DNA of 64,000 bases from Stentor coeruleus (taxonomy: Eukaryota > Ciliophora > Heterotrichea > Heterotrichida > Stentoridae). A program made the position numbers and the translations under genes. The notes under the pieces are model-generated. The model searched no databases and was not told the origin of the DNA. It saw only the letters and a program-made list of their open reading frames with translations. Shown here piece after piece: positions 51,564-62,024 of the stretch (position 1 is its first letter; every line of letters begins with the position of its first letter). The stretch is taken from contig MPUH01000214.1 of NCBI GenBank assembly GCA_001970955.1, forward strand, positions 16,409-80,408. Reading direction: 5' to 3'.

Positions 51564-52172
51564 CTAAAAATAAGGTTTAAGTTTATTATCTAAGCACCAC
51601 GAAGGTTTTTTTTTCATTTTTTTCGATTTTCTTTTTTTAGATTTGCTTTTCTTATGTTTTTTTTTAGACCCAACTTTTTCTTTATTCTTATTTTCATCAG
51701 CAATACTTAATTTATTAACCAAAAGCCTTTCAGACTGTGAAGCTGTTATCCTTTTCTTTTCTTTTTCCAAAAACGCATTAAGATTATTATTGGGCCGAAG
51801 GCTAGGAAATGCTAGAAACCCACTTTCTTTTGTTTTTTTACTAATATTTATAGACTCTTTAGGGGTATAAGGTAATTTACTCCTAAAAGTTCTTGAGAAT
51901 TCAGGTATACTTTGAGGATTTGAATTGTAAGGAGTTGAATTTAATGTTTTAATAGGATGGCTTTTATGTTTTTTGTGTTCTCCAGAAAGGAAATTTGAAA
52001 CAAAGTTCAGGAAAATATTTTTTGTTGGGGCGTTGCAGAGGACTGTATTTATGTTTTCTTCAGAAGAAAGAAGCAGTGATGAGGATGATCCTTGGCTTTT
52101 TTCCTTGTTTTCTGAACGAAGATACTCAGATGTGTCAATGATAAGATGCTTTTTATTAATAGAAGCTCGCAT
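51564..52172 (-). CDS. Unknown Ser/Lys-rich protein, 202 aa
   Basis: One exon, ATG 52172 to TAG. Starts MRASINKKHLIIDTSEYLRS. It is low-complexity: Ser-rich (SQGSSSSLLLSSEENIN), Asn/Pro-rich in the middle, and a strongly basic C-terminus (KVGSKKKHKKSKSKKRKSKK, MKKKPSWCLDNKLKPYF). Probably disordered; the Lys-rich tail could bind nucleic acid, tubulin or acidic membrane, or serve as a nuclear signal. No homolog recognised. Its ATG shows no special context. Confidence 0.6.
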   Translation of the reverse strand: MRASINKKHLIIDTSEYLRSENKEKSQGSSSSLLLSSEENINTVLCNAPTKNIFLNFVSNFLSGEHKKHKSHPIKTLNSTPYNSNPQSIPEFSRTFRSKLPYTPKESINISKKTKESGFLAFPSLRPNNNLNAFLEKEKKRITASQSERLLVNKLSIADENKNKEKVGSKKKHKKSKSKKRKSKKMKKKPSWCLDNKLKPYF

Positions 52173-52573
52173 TAGCAGGTTTTATATTTTATAAATGAGG
52201 AAGCAATGAGAATATATATATTTAGGATGATTAGATTATTTTAACCTCAGGGACGAGTCAATACTATTTTTCCCATATAAAAGCTTTAAATACTTTTTAT
52301 CCTCAAGTTCTTTTGCACTAATTTATAAATAAGTGTAAACTAAAGGAGAAGCTTTAAGTATATAATTTATATATTTTTTTTGGGTTAATTGTATTATACG
52401 TAATTTTTTATAATACCAAATTCATGATTCTTTAACTTAAAAAAATCCTTATCATTTCTATCTGATAAAATTATCCGATTTACATAATATCTACCAATAC
52501 AAACAAAAAGACTTGAAAACTTTTTAATCAAAACTACTTAGTTTATGTTTATAAAAAATACTCAAAGTCATTC
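52173..52573. other. Intergenic with small coding relic
   Basis: Complement 52241-52360 ends a frame ISAKELEDKKYLKLLYGKNS, IDSSLRLK, stop; upstream of it a TAA and no ATG. Likely a relic or coincidental frame; nothing else seen. Confidence 0.3.
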
Positions 52574-52954
52574 TTAATCTTCTTCATCTGAAAATGTGAT
52601 ATACTCATAAGGCATGCAAGGTTGGTTTAACTTTTTTTTTTGTAAATTCTTATATGCTCTAGATTGATAAAGTTCATAAAGTTTTTGCTGGGTATAAAGC
52701 AATTTGTGATTTTCAAATTCTTGTTTAGAGATTTTTTGTGCAAAATATGGGCCTGTAAGTATTTTCGGCTTTTCTTTAAGAAAGGTAAAAATAAAATACG
52801 TCCCAAGTATAACAATTAAGCACATAAAAGGAACTTTTAAAATTTTCTTATCTTCAAAAATAGAAATAATGCTTATTTCATTTGGTAAACTATCTGGATT
52901 TATCAGTATTGCTGAAATTATAATAAGCAAAAGATACACCGTAAGCTTCGACAT
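52574..52954 (-). CDS. Small two-segment membrane protein, 126 aa
   Basis: One exon, ATG 52954 to TAA. Begins with a hydrophobic stretch MSKLTVYLLLIIISAILINP (signal peptide or first membrane helix), a short loop, a second helix VPFMCLIVILGTYFIFTF (about 42-59), then a charged C-terminal half: KEKPKILTGPYFAQKISKQE, YTQQKLYELYQSRAYKNLQK and an acidic end (SDEED). It could sit in the ER or another internal membrane with the C-terminus in the cytosol. No family recognised. Confidence 0.7.
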   Translation of the reverse strand: MSKLTVYLLLIIISAILINPDSLPNEISIISIFEDKKILKVPFMCLIVILGTYFIFTFLKEKPKILTGPYFAQKISKQEFENHKLLYTQQKLYELYQSRAYKNLQKKKLNQPCMPYEYITFSDEED

Positions 52955-53376
52955 TTTTGTATTGCCTTAACAGTTTGTTAGACTTGTTTGAATTTTTTAT
53001 AGTTTAATTCTGAATGAATATACTTATGAATTATGTAGAAAAAGTATGTTTTAGGAGAGAATTATTTGTAAATATAAGGTTTAGTAATTTTAAGATTTGA
53101 AGTTTATGTTTTTATTTATTGTTTGCTACAAAAGATTAAATGATATATAACTTTATAAAAAGATATTGTAAGAAATCAACTTTTAGTTTTTTATACTTTA
53201 GAAAAGACAATCTTATCGCTTATAATTAATTTTAACCCTTTTAATATTCATATATAAATCGAAATTCTCTTAAAATAACAAATAAATTATAGCTTCTTCA
53301 CCACAAATCTAACATTAATTAGCTATATAAATAAAAAATACTCTATAAAGAATAAAACTAATAATTAGTAAAATAA
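52955..53376. other. Intergenic, AT-rich
   Basis: About 420 bp between two minus-strand genes; nothing recognised. Confidence 0.6.
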
Positions 53377-56300
53377 TTAAGTACTTACCACAACCGAAGT
53401 TTCTGTAACCTCCTTAATTGTTCTTGATGAATACTTTTTCAATAACTCAAACCTCTTCATAACAAAATACTGCACAGCAATACTTATCACTTGTAAAAAC
53501 CCAAAATCCACAGCAATTCCAACCCCAGCAGGTTTCCACCAAAAATACTCACAAGTCACCACAAATTTAACACTAAATCCAACAATACATAACCCTAAAA
53601 AACTCCCAACAAACCTCTTAACAACTCTAACTTTTGGTGGTCCTTCAATAACCCCAACAGTATTATCAAGTCCATTTTCCTCACTAGCATTTCTCACATG
53701 AGTATATCTAATCCTTACAGGGATCTTAAATGCTGGGGAGTTTCTATAATTCGGCATTTCAGGTTCGACTTTATTCACATCTTTTATAAATTGTCTAAAA
53801 AATACTTGAAAAGCTCTTCCAATACAAAAANCTTTTATAAATTGTCTAAAAAATACTTGAAAAGCTCTTCCAATACAAAAACTTATAAAAGATGCTAAAA
53901 TTGATATTGTATATATATTAAAAACTTGACAAAAGTACATTTGACATATTATGATAATAAGGGCAATTGTTAATATTTTAAGATTTACTATACAAATTCT
54001 TGAGACTCGTGATAAATTTGAATCATATCGAAAAAATATCCCTACAAAACTATGGCAGTGTTTTAAGCTTTTAATAAAATTTGTAGACAATGGAATATAA
54101 TCTATAGGCCAAATTGACATATCTTGTTTATCTTTATAGTGACCCCAAAGAACCCAGAAAAAGCTTAATATAAATAGAAAAAGTATTGTAAGGAAGCTAT
54201 AAAGATCAAAATTAACAGGTTTTGGACATGAAGAAAATGTATTATTAATTTCTGTTTGGGATAAAAATATTAAAGTTGATGATGTTACAAGGCACCAATA
54301 TTGAGAATTATCATAAACAGCTGGGTTTGTTATGTTATTAGAATAATTACATATATATGATAATTTTTCAGATGTATTTGGTATTGATACATAAGCAGTA
54401 ATATTAGTATTTGGATAAAGTTGTATTAAAGTCATTGAAGTATTTGAGAATATATTAATAATTACAAATGTAAAAGAATTTTCTGAATAGATTTTATATA
54501 GAGATGCTTGGGATGGGACAATTATTGGAGAATTTTGAGCTTTTGGATGATGGGATATATGCCCTGATTGTAATGAAAGATATGGTGTTAAGATATATTC
54601 TGGAGGTTCATCAGCTAAATTATCCCCTATACTTTTTCCTATGTTTAATAGGATTTGTAATGTTGAGTTGTAGTAAAAAATATGAGTAGGATCTTGAGAG
54701 AATGTTTTAAGGGTTTTACTTAAGATAATGATTGATTGTTTTTTTGTAAGTATTGAAAGATAAGAATTAGTACGTTTTCGTAAAATAAGAATAGATGATT
54801 TTATATTGGTAATACTTAGAAATGAAGGTTGGGAATATAATGTGTTGAGGATTGTGATAAACATTGTGTCGAGGTATTTGTTGTTTGGAAGGTAAACTGA
54901 AGTTGAAAGTGCTAAAGAGAAAATTTTTGATTGTAGAAGTTTTATATTACTATCATTAGCATCAGCACGAATCTCATATTCACTTAAACTTATCTCAGTA
55001 TCCAATAAAGGCAAGACAACCATAATCCCCTGTAGTTTTTTCTCATAATAACTCTTAGGAATATCCCCAAAAACTGTTGAATAAACATTTTCAAGTCCTT
55101 CATTATTTTCTTGTATATCAACTTTAATACTCTTCTCACTATATCCTCCAGATATCCCATAAACTCTAATTTTAACATCTAAACTTTGTCCAAAAGGTAA
55201 ATAAGTCATTAATTGCTTATTAAAAACCTTATCTGTTAATTGTATAAACTCTTTCCCTACTGAATAAAAGTATTGATACATATAAGCATTTCCCCAATTA
55301 CCAGCTTTTAATGTAAAAAGTGTTTTATATGCAATACCTTGTTTAGGATATACATCAAAACTCCCAATTTCAGGAGACTCAGCCATATAAATTTTCTCAA
55401 AACATTGATTATTTAAACCAACCCACATATCATTAATTCCATTTTCTTGAGAAATTCTTATAAAAGTTGAGTTTAAATCACTTTTTATTTGCATATTAGT
55501 TGACCAAGAAGCTGTTGTACCTGTTTTTTGACAATATATTGAACTTTCTGGATATATATTATGAGAAGAAATATTAAATGAGTAGTTTTCATTTCCAATA
55601 ACTATTGGGATAGTATCTGATGATTGGATTCCGAATTTTTTTATATTTAAGCTTAGAGTATAAATACCTGAAGTTAAGTTGGATATATAAATATCTGATG
55701 AATTACTTGAGTATATGAGTTTTGTTGAAGAATATAAGGACCAAAATGTTTGAAAAGTACTTGGCTTAAGACTATATAAAGATGATGAACTTGTAAAATT
55801 TAGTGAAGAATTTGATGAATGAACACAACGAGGGGAAATTATAGCCTCAAGGTCGCTAGGGATATATTTTACTTGGAAATCCTTATAAACTTTTTCAGAG
55901 TCTTCAGTCCAAGCCCAAACTCTAACATCGATTTTATCCCAAGCATCTAATTGTCCTTTATCAATTTTCAATATCCTGCCGAATTTCTCAACCCTAATTT
56001 CTTTTTCAGTAAAAACCTCCCAATCAAATATTATATCAGCATTTTTATCACACATTTCCCCATCTGCCCTAATAAAAATATCATACTGTGAATTAATTTC
56101 TCTAACCAAAATATCATATATTACAGGTGCATTTTTTATATTTCCATCAATAACCACTTCATCCGTAGCAAAATTTCCAAGGAAATTCTCAGCAATAATC
56201 TTAACAGTGAAATTTTTCCCAATAATCATATCAGTCGGAATACTTGCTGATGTACCATTTAAATACCCAAAGATTTCTTCATAATAAGGGGACATTTCCC

Positions 56301-57456
56301 ATGTTAAACTTAAAAGCTCTCTACCTCTCAAAGGCCCTATATCAGTTTTTACACTCAAAACTTTACTGCAGGGTCTAAGAAAATCGTTAACCACAATATT
56401 AGCATAAAAGTTTAAATCACTATCTTCAACCTTAAAACTCATCCTATCATTACACATAGTAATACTATTTTCATATATCTTTATATAATCATAATAATTT
56501 AACTTAGGATTCAAACCTAAATCAATAGTAATCTCTTTTCCATTACAAATACACATAGGCGAAATTCCAAACAAATAGTTATTCTGAAAAATAGAGCAAT
56601 CATGACATAAAACATTTTGATCAAAACTTAAATACAAACTTGCGAAATTGTCTGAATATTTTACTGATAAAAGCTTTATTGGTGTACATAAAACTATTTT
56701 GCAGTCCATACATGAGGTTGTGGAATCATCACATTGTTCAGTACCAGATATTATAAAATCCCCACATAATGTTTCTAAACATTGACCATTATGAGAAAAG
56801 TAGTTTATTGAACAAGTTATACAATCTAAACTAGTCCCTCCTATACAATCTATACAACTTGGGTCACAGTTTATGCATTGTCCATTTGATTGATAAGTTC
56901 CTGATGAACATATTATTTGATTACAACCAAAACAATTAGCATTAAGGGCATCATCACATTCTTCAGGTGGGGTTATTATCCCATCACCGCATATTGGTTG
57001 AGTACATATTCCTTGATATGATATATATCCTGTATTACATGAAATACAGTCAAGATTTGTACTACCAGTGCATTCACTACAGCTTTGATCGCATTGATTA
57101 CATTGGATACCATTTGAGAAATACCCGCTTGGGCATGAAAGGACGCATCCTGGGAATAAAGTTAGGTAAGGGGGAAAACATTCATCACATTTTGTTGGAT
57201 TACAGATTTTACATTCTATCCCACAAATATCACAGTTGTCAAGAAACTCGCATGGATAATAGCAGTTGCCTATAGAGTCAGGCACTTCCATTGGATTACT
57301 GCATACTATACAATTAGTACTTGAATCTGACTCGATTGATGTACATTCTATGCATGCTGTATTACAAGGTGAACAATCTCCTCTTGTTAAATCGAAATAA
57401 TACCCTGGATCGCACTGTGCTAATACTTTTATAGCTAAAAACACAAAAGAAATCAT
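53377..57456 (-). CDS. Large Cys-rich, multi-pass membrane protein, REJ/polycystin-1-like, 1342 aa
   Basis: Minus strand, ATG 57456 to TAA. The frame as given has 1,359 residues because N 53831 sits between identical 50-bp copies that duplicate 17 residues; removing them leaves 1,342. Signal peptide MISFVFLAIKVLAQC. Residues 16 to about 260 are furin-like/EGF-like Cys-rich repeats: CDPGYYFDLTRGDCSPCNTA, CNQCDQSCSECTGSTNLDC, plus CGDGIITPPEECDD, a Cys-rich repeat type seen in many protists. A long beta-type ectodomain with numerous NxS/T sites follows and has REJ-like character (ADGEMCDKNADIIFDWEVF, WSLYSSTKLIY). About five C-terminal helices (FLTILFLFILSFFWVLWGHY, ILTIALIIIICQMYFCQVF, others) include SLKHCHSFVGIFFRYDSNLS, a motif like that at the start of the membrane region of polycystin-1-type proteins (H.H....F). 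Role likely in surface sensing; homology is by eye, so uncertain. Confidence 0.7.
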   Translation of the reverse strand: MISFVFLAIKVLAQCDPGYYFDLTRGDCSPCNTACIECTSIESDSSTNCIVCSNPMEVPDSIGNCYYPCEFLDNCDICGIECKICNPTKCDECFPPYLTLFPGCVLSCPSGYFSNGIQCNQCDQSCSECTGSTNLDCISCNTGYISYQGICTQPICGDGIITPPEECDDALNANCFGCNQIICSSGTYQSNGQCINCDPSCIDCIGGTSLDCITCSINYFSHNGQCLETLCGDFIISGTEQCDDSTTSCMDCKIVLCTPIKLLSVKYSDNFASLYLSFDQNVLCHDCSIFQNNYLFGISPMCICNGKEITIDLGLNPKLNYYDYIKIYENSITMCNDRMSFKVEDSDLNFYANIVVNDFLRPCSKVLSVKTDIGPLRGRELLSLTWEMSPYYEEIFGYLNGTSASIPTDMIIGKNFTVKIIAENFLGNFATDEVVIDGNIKNAPVIYDILVREINSQYDIFIRADGEMCDKNADIIFDWEVFTEKEIRVEKFGRILKIDKGQLDAWDKIDVRVWAWTEDSEKVYKDFQVKYIPSDLEAIISPRCVHSSNSSLNFTSSSSLYSLKPSTFQTFWSLYSSTKLIYSSNSSDIYISNLTSGIYTLSLNIKKFGIQSSDTIPIVIGNENYSFNISSHNIYPESSIYCQKTGTTASWSTNMQIKSDLNSTFIRISQENGINDMWVGLNNQCFEKIYMAESPEIGSFDVYPKQGIAYKTLFTLKAGNWGNAYMYQYFYSVGKEFIQLTDKVFNKQLMTYLPFGQSLDVKIRVYGISGGYSEKSIKVDIQENNEGLENVYSTVFGDIPKSYYEKKLQGIMVVLPLLDTEISLSEYEIRADANDSNIKLLQSKIFSLALSTSVYLPNNKYLDTMFITILNTLYSQPSFLSITNIKSSILILRKRTNSYLSILTKKQSIIILSKTLKTFSQDPTHIFYYNSTLQILLNIGKSIGDNLADEPPEYILTPYLSLQSGHISHHPKAQNSPIIVPSQASLYKIYSENSFTFVIINIFSNTSMTLIQLYPNTNITAYVSIPNTSEKLSYICNYSNNITNPAVYDNSQYWCLVTSSTLIFLSQTEINNTFSSCPKPVNFDLYSFLTILFLFILSFFWVLWGHYKDKQDMSIWPIDYIPLSTNFIKSLKHCHSFVGIFFRYDSNLSRVSRICIVNLKILTIALIIIICQMYFCQVFNIYTISILASFISFCIGRAFQVFFRQFIKXFCIGRAFQVFFRQFIKDVNKVEPEMPNYRNSPAFKIPVRIRYTHVRNASEENGLDNTVGVIEGPPKVRVVKRFVGSFLGLCIVGFSVKFVVTCEYFWWKPAGVGIAVDFGFLQVISIAVQYFVMKRFELLKKYSSRTIKEVTETSVVVST
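53781..53881. other. Probable assembly artifact: 50-bp unmerged overlap around N 53831
   Basis: Identical 50-bp copies (53781-53830, 53832-53881). With the N it adds 51 nt, a multiple of three, so the frame is kept but 17 residues are duplicated. Confidence 0.93.
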
Positions 57457-57622
57457 TATAAGATCTCGAGTAGGGTATCTTAAGATACGTATCTTACCAT
57501 ATATCTTTAATACAAATCTAAAATTTAATTCCTAGCTTTAAAGCCAAATACTATGACGAATAAACTGACTTATCATGTACAATTTCAATCAATAAACCTT
57601 TGAAAGTATTACAACTATTTTT

Positions 57623-58642
57623 TTAATCAATAGTTATCTGACTAAAAATACTAAATTCCTCAGTTCCGAAAATAGAACTGATTGTACTTAAAGCAACTTC
57701 ATGAAAAGTTTTCGATACTTGCTGCTCATACATCGAGTTATCCAAATCATATTTCCCTTCAACCTGTCTTTTAGTTGATTTAATCCCTGCATGTAAGAGT
57801 TTCTCTTCAATGTATCCAATAATAACTTCATCTCTAGCTAAAAGTAAATTTTCTTCATAATTATCTGTAACATCAATACCTACAATATCTATTAAAAATA
57901 CCAACACCGAATAACATAATTGTTCATCTATTTTTTGATTATAAGTCATAGCAACTTGTATCGCATTCTCATTATTCCTATTTTTAACAAAGAAATTTGC
58001 ATTCATTTTGTATAAAAATACTAGTAAATTCAAGTCACCACTTCTACAAGCGATCAAAGCACAATTTTCACCAGTGTCATCATCAATGTCATTAATATCA
58101 AAATCTTTAGGAATTTGTTGACCTTTGAAATAAGAAATTATATATGATAAGAAAGGGACTGAGTTTTTTTCTGTAGCTCGTCTCATTGGGTGAATATGTT
58201 TGATAGGATTTGGAATTGATAGACTAGTAAAGTTTATTGTATAATCGATTTCTCCTATTTCAATCAGACGATCAAATTTCAAGTATATTGGAAGGCAATA
58301 TTCAAGAACTTCTTGGCTATAACTTGATATGATTAAGTCAAAAATACTTGAGTTTTGACGAGCTAGTAAAATTTCTGTTTGTTCAAAACTTGCCCCTAAT
58401 TTTGTATGAAGGTATTTTATGAGATCTAAATCATTATTAACTATCGCAAATGCTAATGCATTGACCTCAGTATCACCAATGGATAAGAAAGGTTTGTTTA
58501 TATTACCTTTATCAAAATCGCATAAAAGCCGAAAATCTTGACAATCTAGATTTTCTTTAATTATTCTTTGTAAAGTATTTTGCAAATGATTTTCTGATTT
58601 AGACGAGGGAATCTCAGTTGGATTTGAGCAGCATAGACCCAT
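57623..58642 (-). CDS. Probably acylated ankyrin-like protein, 339 aa
   Basis: One exon, ATG 58642 to TAA. It starts MGLCCSNPTEIPSSK: Gly 2 is suited to N-myristoylation and Cys 4-5 to palmitoylation, so the protein is probably at the membrane. Degenerate ankyrin-type repeats follow (EVNALAFAIVNNDLDLIKYL, TGENCALIACRSGDLNLLVF, NENAIQVAMTYNQ) separated by less regular segments. Similar acylated ankyrin proteins are common in ciliates; function unknown. It lies about 170 bp downstream of the large membrane-protein gene? On this strand its stop (57623) is toward that gene's start (57456), so both are read in the same direction with this gene upstream. Confidence 0.75.
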   Translation of the reverse strand: MGLCCSNPTEIPSSKSENHLQNTLQRIIKENLDCQDFRLLCDFDKGNINKPFLSIGDTEVNALAFAIVNNDLDLIKYLHTKLGASFEQTEILLARQNSSIFDLIISSYSQEVLEYCLPIYLKFDRLIEIGEIDYTINFTSLSIPNPIKHIHPMRRATEKNSVPFLSYIISYFKGQQIPKDFDINDIDDDTGENCALIACRSGDLNLLVFLYKMNANFFVKNRNNENAIQVAMTYNQKIDEQLCYSVLVFLIDIVGIDVTDNYEENLLLARDEVIIGYIEEKLLHAGIKSTKRQVEGKYDLDNSMYEQQVSKTFHEVALSTISSIFGTEEFSIFSQITID

Positions 58643-59069
58643 ATTTACTTGATTATTTAGTAAATAAAATCCTAGAAGTATTGTTTTAGAAGATGCTAGA
58701 AAGTTAGTTAATGTTATGATTGATAAACAATATTATAATCAAAACAACTAAAAATTAAGATTCTAATACCTTTAACATAGCCAAATTAATCTAATAATGC
58801 ATAATACATATTTGATGTAGTCATAATAAAAATATTTTATTGAATGATTATTGTAATCAATAAACAAAAAACACAATTATTATTTTTAGACTTATACTTT
58901 TAATATATCAAAAAGAATATTAAAACCACTTCCTTAGCAATATCGCTTCTATCCTTAAGTTTTTCGTGAATTGCAAATAATGTAATAATAAAAAATAATC
59001 ATTAAATACAATTTTCATTCATATTAAATATCTAAACTTATTAGTACAGCCCACTAATTCTTATAAGAA

Positions 59070-59148
59070 GCCTAAAACCTAATCAAACTTACTATTTTTA
59101 AGCCTTGTNGCCTAAAACCTAATCAAACTTACTATTTTTAAGCCTTGT
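59070..59148. other. Probable assembly artifact: 39-bp overlap around N 59109
   Basis: Identical copies 59070-59108 and 59110-59148. Confidence 0.9.
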
Positions 59149-59363
59149 AATCATATAAACCTACCCATAAGCTCTACAACCAAAACCTAATTCATATCAT
59201 TTATTTAAAAAGTCTTCAAGATTCCTTCATATTTCATTCTAGTTTCTATTTTTANTAATCATATAAACCTACCCATAAGCTCTACAACCAAAACCTAATT
59301 CATATCATTTATTTAAAAAAGTCTTCAAGATTCCTTCATATTTCATTCTAGTTTCTATTTTTA
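59148..59363. other. Probable assembly artifact: 107/108-bp overlap around N 59255
   Basis: Copies 59148-59254 and 59256-59363 are identical except for one extra A in an A-run in the second, typical of a homopolymer length error. Confidence 0.9.
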
Positions 59364-60174
59364 ATCATCTAAATTATATAATTAGAATATTATAGAATCT
59401 TTAAAATAATGAGGATATTATAAAAGTACTTTTCCTTCTACGCATATTTTCACAAGAGAAAAACACTTGTTAGTATATTTCATAACCTAGAAATTTTCTG
59501 AGTTTATAAGAATTATTTATACTTGTAATTAAAATAATTACTTTCTATGATCAACAAAAACAATCTATTTTATACTTTTTAGCTTTATAATGCTCCTCTA
59601 TGCACTTGATTTCGGAAATAAATGTCTTAAAAGGAGATATTTATATTAATACCTTATATTCCATATTAACTAAAAATTATTATATATGACTAAAGGGAAA
59701 TTAATTTATAGTCGTTTATACTCGGAGCTAGAATTTCGCAATTTCAAAAAAAAAGCAAAGTGATGTTAATGAGGAAATAAAAATAGGGATAAACTATAAT
59801 GCTTTTAAAGATTTTTAAGTATTTTAAATTAATACGAATAAACCCTAAGAAGAAATTACAGATTATGATATTTATTGATTTGATTTTGTCAGAGGTTTTA
59901 AGAGTTATGTAAAAGTAGAGTTAACATAATTCAGCATATAAAATATATATTGTTAGATAAAATATAAAGATTTTTAAATTGTTTAAAATGCTAAGTAATT
60001 GCATTGCTATGCATAATACTTTAGACATATGCGTAGATTAAAACTTTCAATTTTCTTGCTTGGGTAATTATATTTAGTAATTAGCAAAACTCAAGAATTT
60101 AAAGATCTACTAGAGAATAACTAGTCTTTTCAAAGACATCTATCTAAGCTACCAAAAAATGCTGCATATTCTTA

Positions 60175-61434
60175 TTAATAAACATCAGCTATTATTATCT
60201 TGTCTTTCTTCCCAATTGCCAGTCTTTGTCCCTGACTACTCCATTTCCTATATAAAATTTACAAATCCACAATCTCTTCAACATTGACACTTTTAACTTT
60301 AAGACATTCTTCAGATTTCCATATATGTAAAATTCCATCACTTCCTATTGTAGCGACGAATTCCCCATCTTTTCTATGGCTAATTCTTAAGATTTTACCT
60401 TTATGTCCTTGAAAGCTCCTCACAATTACTCTTTTTTCAATATCCCAAAACTGTATTTCTCCAGCAAACCCTCCGGTTACTAAAACTTTCTCTTGAGGAG
60501 AAAACTCAAATTCAGCAATCCGTACTGATATCCACCATATTTCATTATCAGCTTTCCACAATCCTAATCTATTATCTGAGACAACACCTAAAACAGTCCC
60601 ATCTGTATTCCATCTAGCTTGCGTACAGGGTTCTTCAAGGATATTCTTAGCTTTTGACTCAATACCCCAGAGCCACACAGCATCTTCAGAAACAACAGAA
60701 AACTCGCTATTATTCTTCCACTGGGCGCTATTTATATTATAAATCCCTTCTTTAGTATAAAATCCTTCACTTTCCCACATTAAAATCAAGTTCTTAGTAA
60801 CACCCATAAGCCTCGTCCCTTCAGGGTTCCACACAACATCTAAAAGCGCAGGTTGTAACATAGTATTTTCTAATTCATGATTATTATTCCAAAACCTCAA
60901 ATACCCATCTTCACATATAGAAGCAATTCTCCCTTGTAAAGATACAGCAAAAGATAACACAGCTGAAAATTGTGATGTAGCAGATACATGAGGAAGTATA
61001 ATTGGTGAAGATCCTTTAGGCCATATACGTATTATCCCATCTAAGGATCCTGAGATAATATCAGTATCAAAATTTAAACATGTAATATCATCATTATGAC
61101 CTGTTAGTACAAAATAATCTTCTTTAAGCAATGGTGAAGGTGGCTGAATGTATCTGCATTCATGCTTTGATAATAAAGTAAATTCTGAATTACATTCGGG
61201 CATACCTTGAGAAAGCCATTGCTATGTTAATATTACTTTTTCTTCTAAATGCTGGAGTAACTCATCCATCATAAGGGATTTATACAAATAACTTATAAGA
61301 GATCCTGGTTTTAGATCTTGAAGACTTACCCCAGTTTCATAGATAAATGCAAAGGCAGTATGTTGTAAACCTCTTTCTTTGAGATAATGGTATATAAGAA
61401 GATTTATGTCGTTACTGTCAAGTCTTAGACACAT
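60175..61434 (-). CDS. TBL1/Ebi-like LisH and WD40-repeat protein, 409 aa
   Basis: CDS is complement(60175..60247, 60263..61221, 61237..61434), with two 15-nt introns: gtaatattaacatag (61222-61236) and gtaaattttatatag (60248-60262). Exon 1 encodes a LisH motif (DSNDINLLIYHYLKERGLQH, TAFAF), exon 2 a WD40 propeller, beginning YFVLTGHNDDITCLNFDTDI, with repeats such as RSFQGHKGKILRISHRKDGE. Exon 3 supplies the last strand KWSSQGQRLAIGKKDKIIIA after VEEIVDL. All junctions keep the frame (1,230 nt, 410 codons). The LisH plus seven- or eight-blade layout fits TBL1/TBL1XR1, components of the NCoR/SMRT corepressor (Sif2 in yeast SET3C), which links histone deacetylase to chromatin. It is shorter than animal TBL1 (about 510), mainly before the propeller. 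Other LisH-WD40 proteins cannot be excluded. Confidence 0.82.
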
Positions 61435-62024
61435 ATATGTTTATATATGCATATTTGTATTTATATGCTAAGCTATTTTATTGGATTAAAATATTAAATT
61501 GGGTTGCTAAGAAGTTGGAGAGTTTAATGATAGGATTTGATAATAGAAATGATTTATGCTGAAATAGAAATCTTTATGAGTATTGGCTTAGAGGTTGCTT
61601 GATGAGTTTTTGAAGGAGTAAGAAATATTGGATATGTTTATGAATTGTGAGATTTAAGAGCTTTAAGGTAGATATAAATGATTGAAATATTTATTAAATT
61701 TAAGTGCATAAATCATTTTAACTTAAACTTTTTTTAATGCTCTTAATTTAAATCCATTCCACTTAAGCAGCTCAATCAATTTTTTTGTATAGCAAGCATA
61801 ATCAAATTATTACAAACTCTAACTTTAGCAATTTTCTCAAACTTATAAAAATTTTAAAGATAAAAGTATAATAAACAGCTGCTTTTCTATCGATTTATCT
61901 AATTATCAAGTGCTAGATTTAACTTAATATATGCTTATTCTATCTAAATTACAAATAAAACAATGATCATTTTTTTCTTCAAATTTAATTTCCATTTTTA
62001 CGAATTTGTAGAAATATATTTATA
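61435..62024. other. 5' region of the first Cys-rich gene; part of a tandem duplication
   Basis: From about 61546 the sequence is homologous to 62679 onward, for example gtgcataaatcattttaact and the run up to each ATG. No separate gene seen. Confidence 0.7.

Larger units (their letters stand above)
58643..60174. other. Intergenic, AT-rich, with two contig-overlap artifacts
   Basis: No gene recognised. Ns at 59109 and 59255 bound a 145-bp piece (59110-59254) that is almost wholly made of sequence repeated in its neighbours: 39 bp shared at the left, 107-108 bp at the right. Confidence 0.7.

Noticed and set aside
53781-53881. A 17-residue tandem repeat within the Cys-rich membrane protein
   Set aside because: Same cause: identical 50-bp copies around an N.
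59070-59363. Apparent direct-repeat array of about 40 and 107 bp
   Set aside because: Copies meet at Ns and differ only by a homopolymer base; assembly overlap, not an array or CRISPR.
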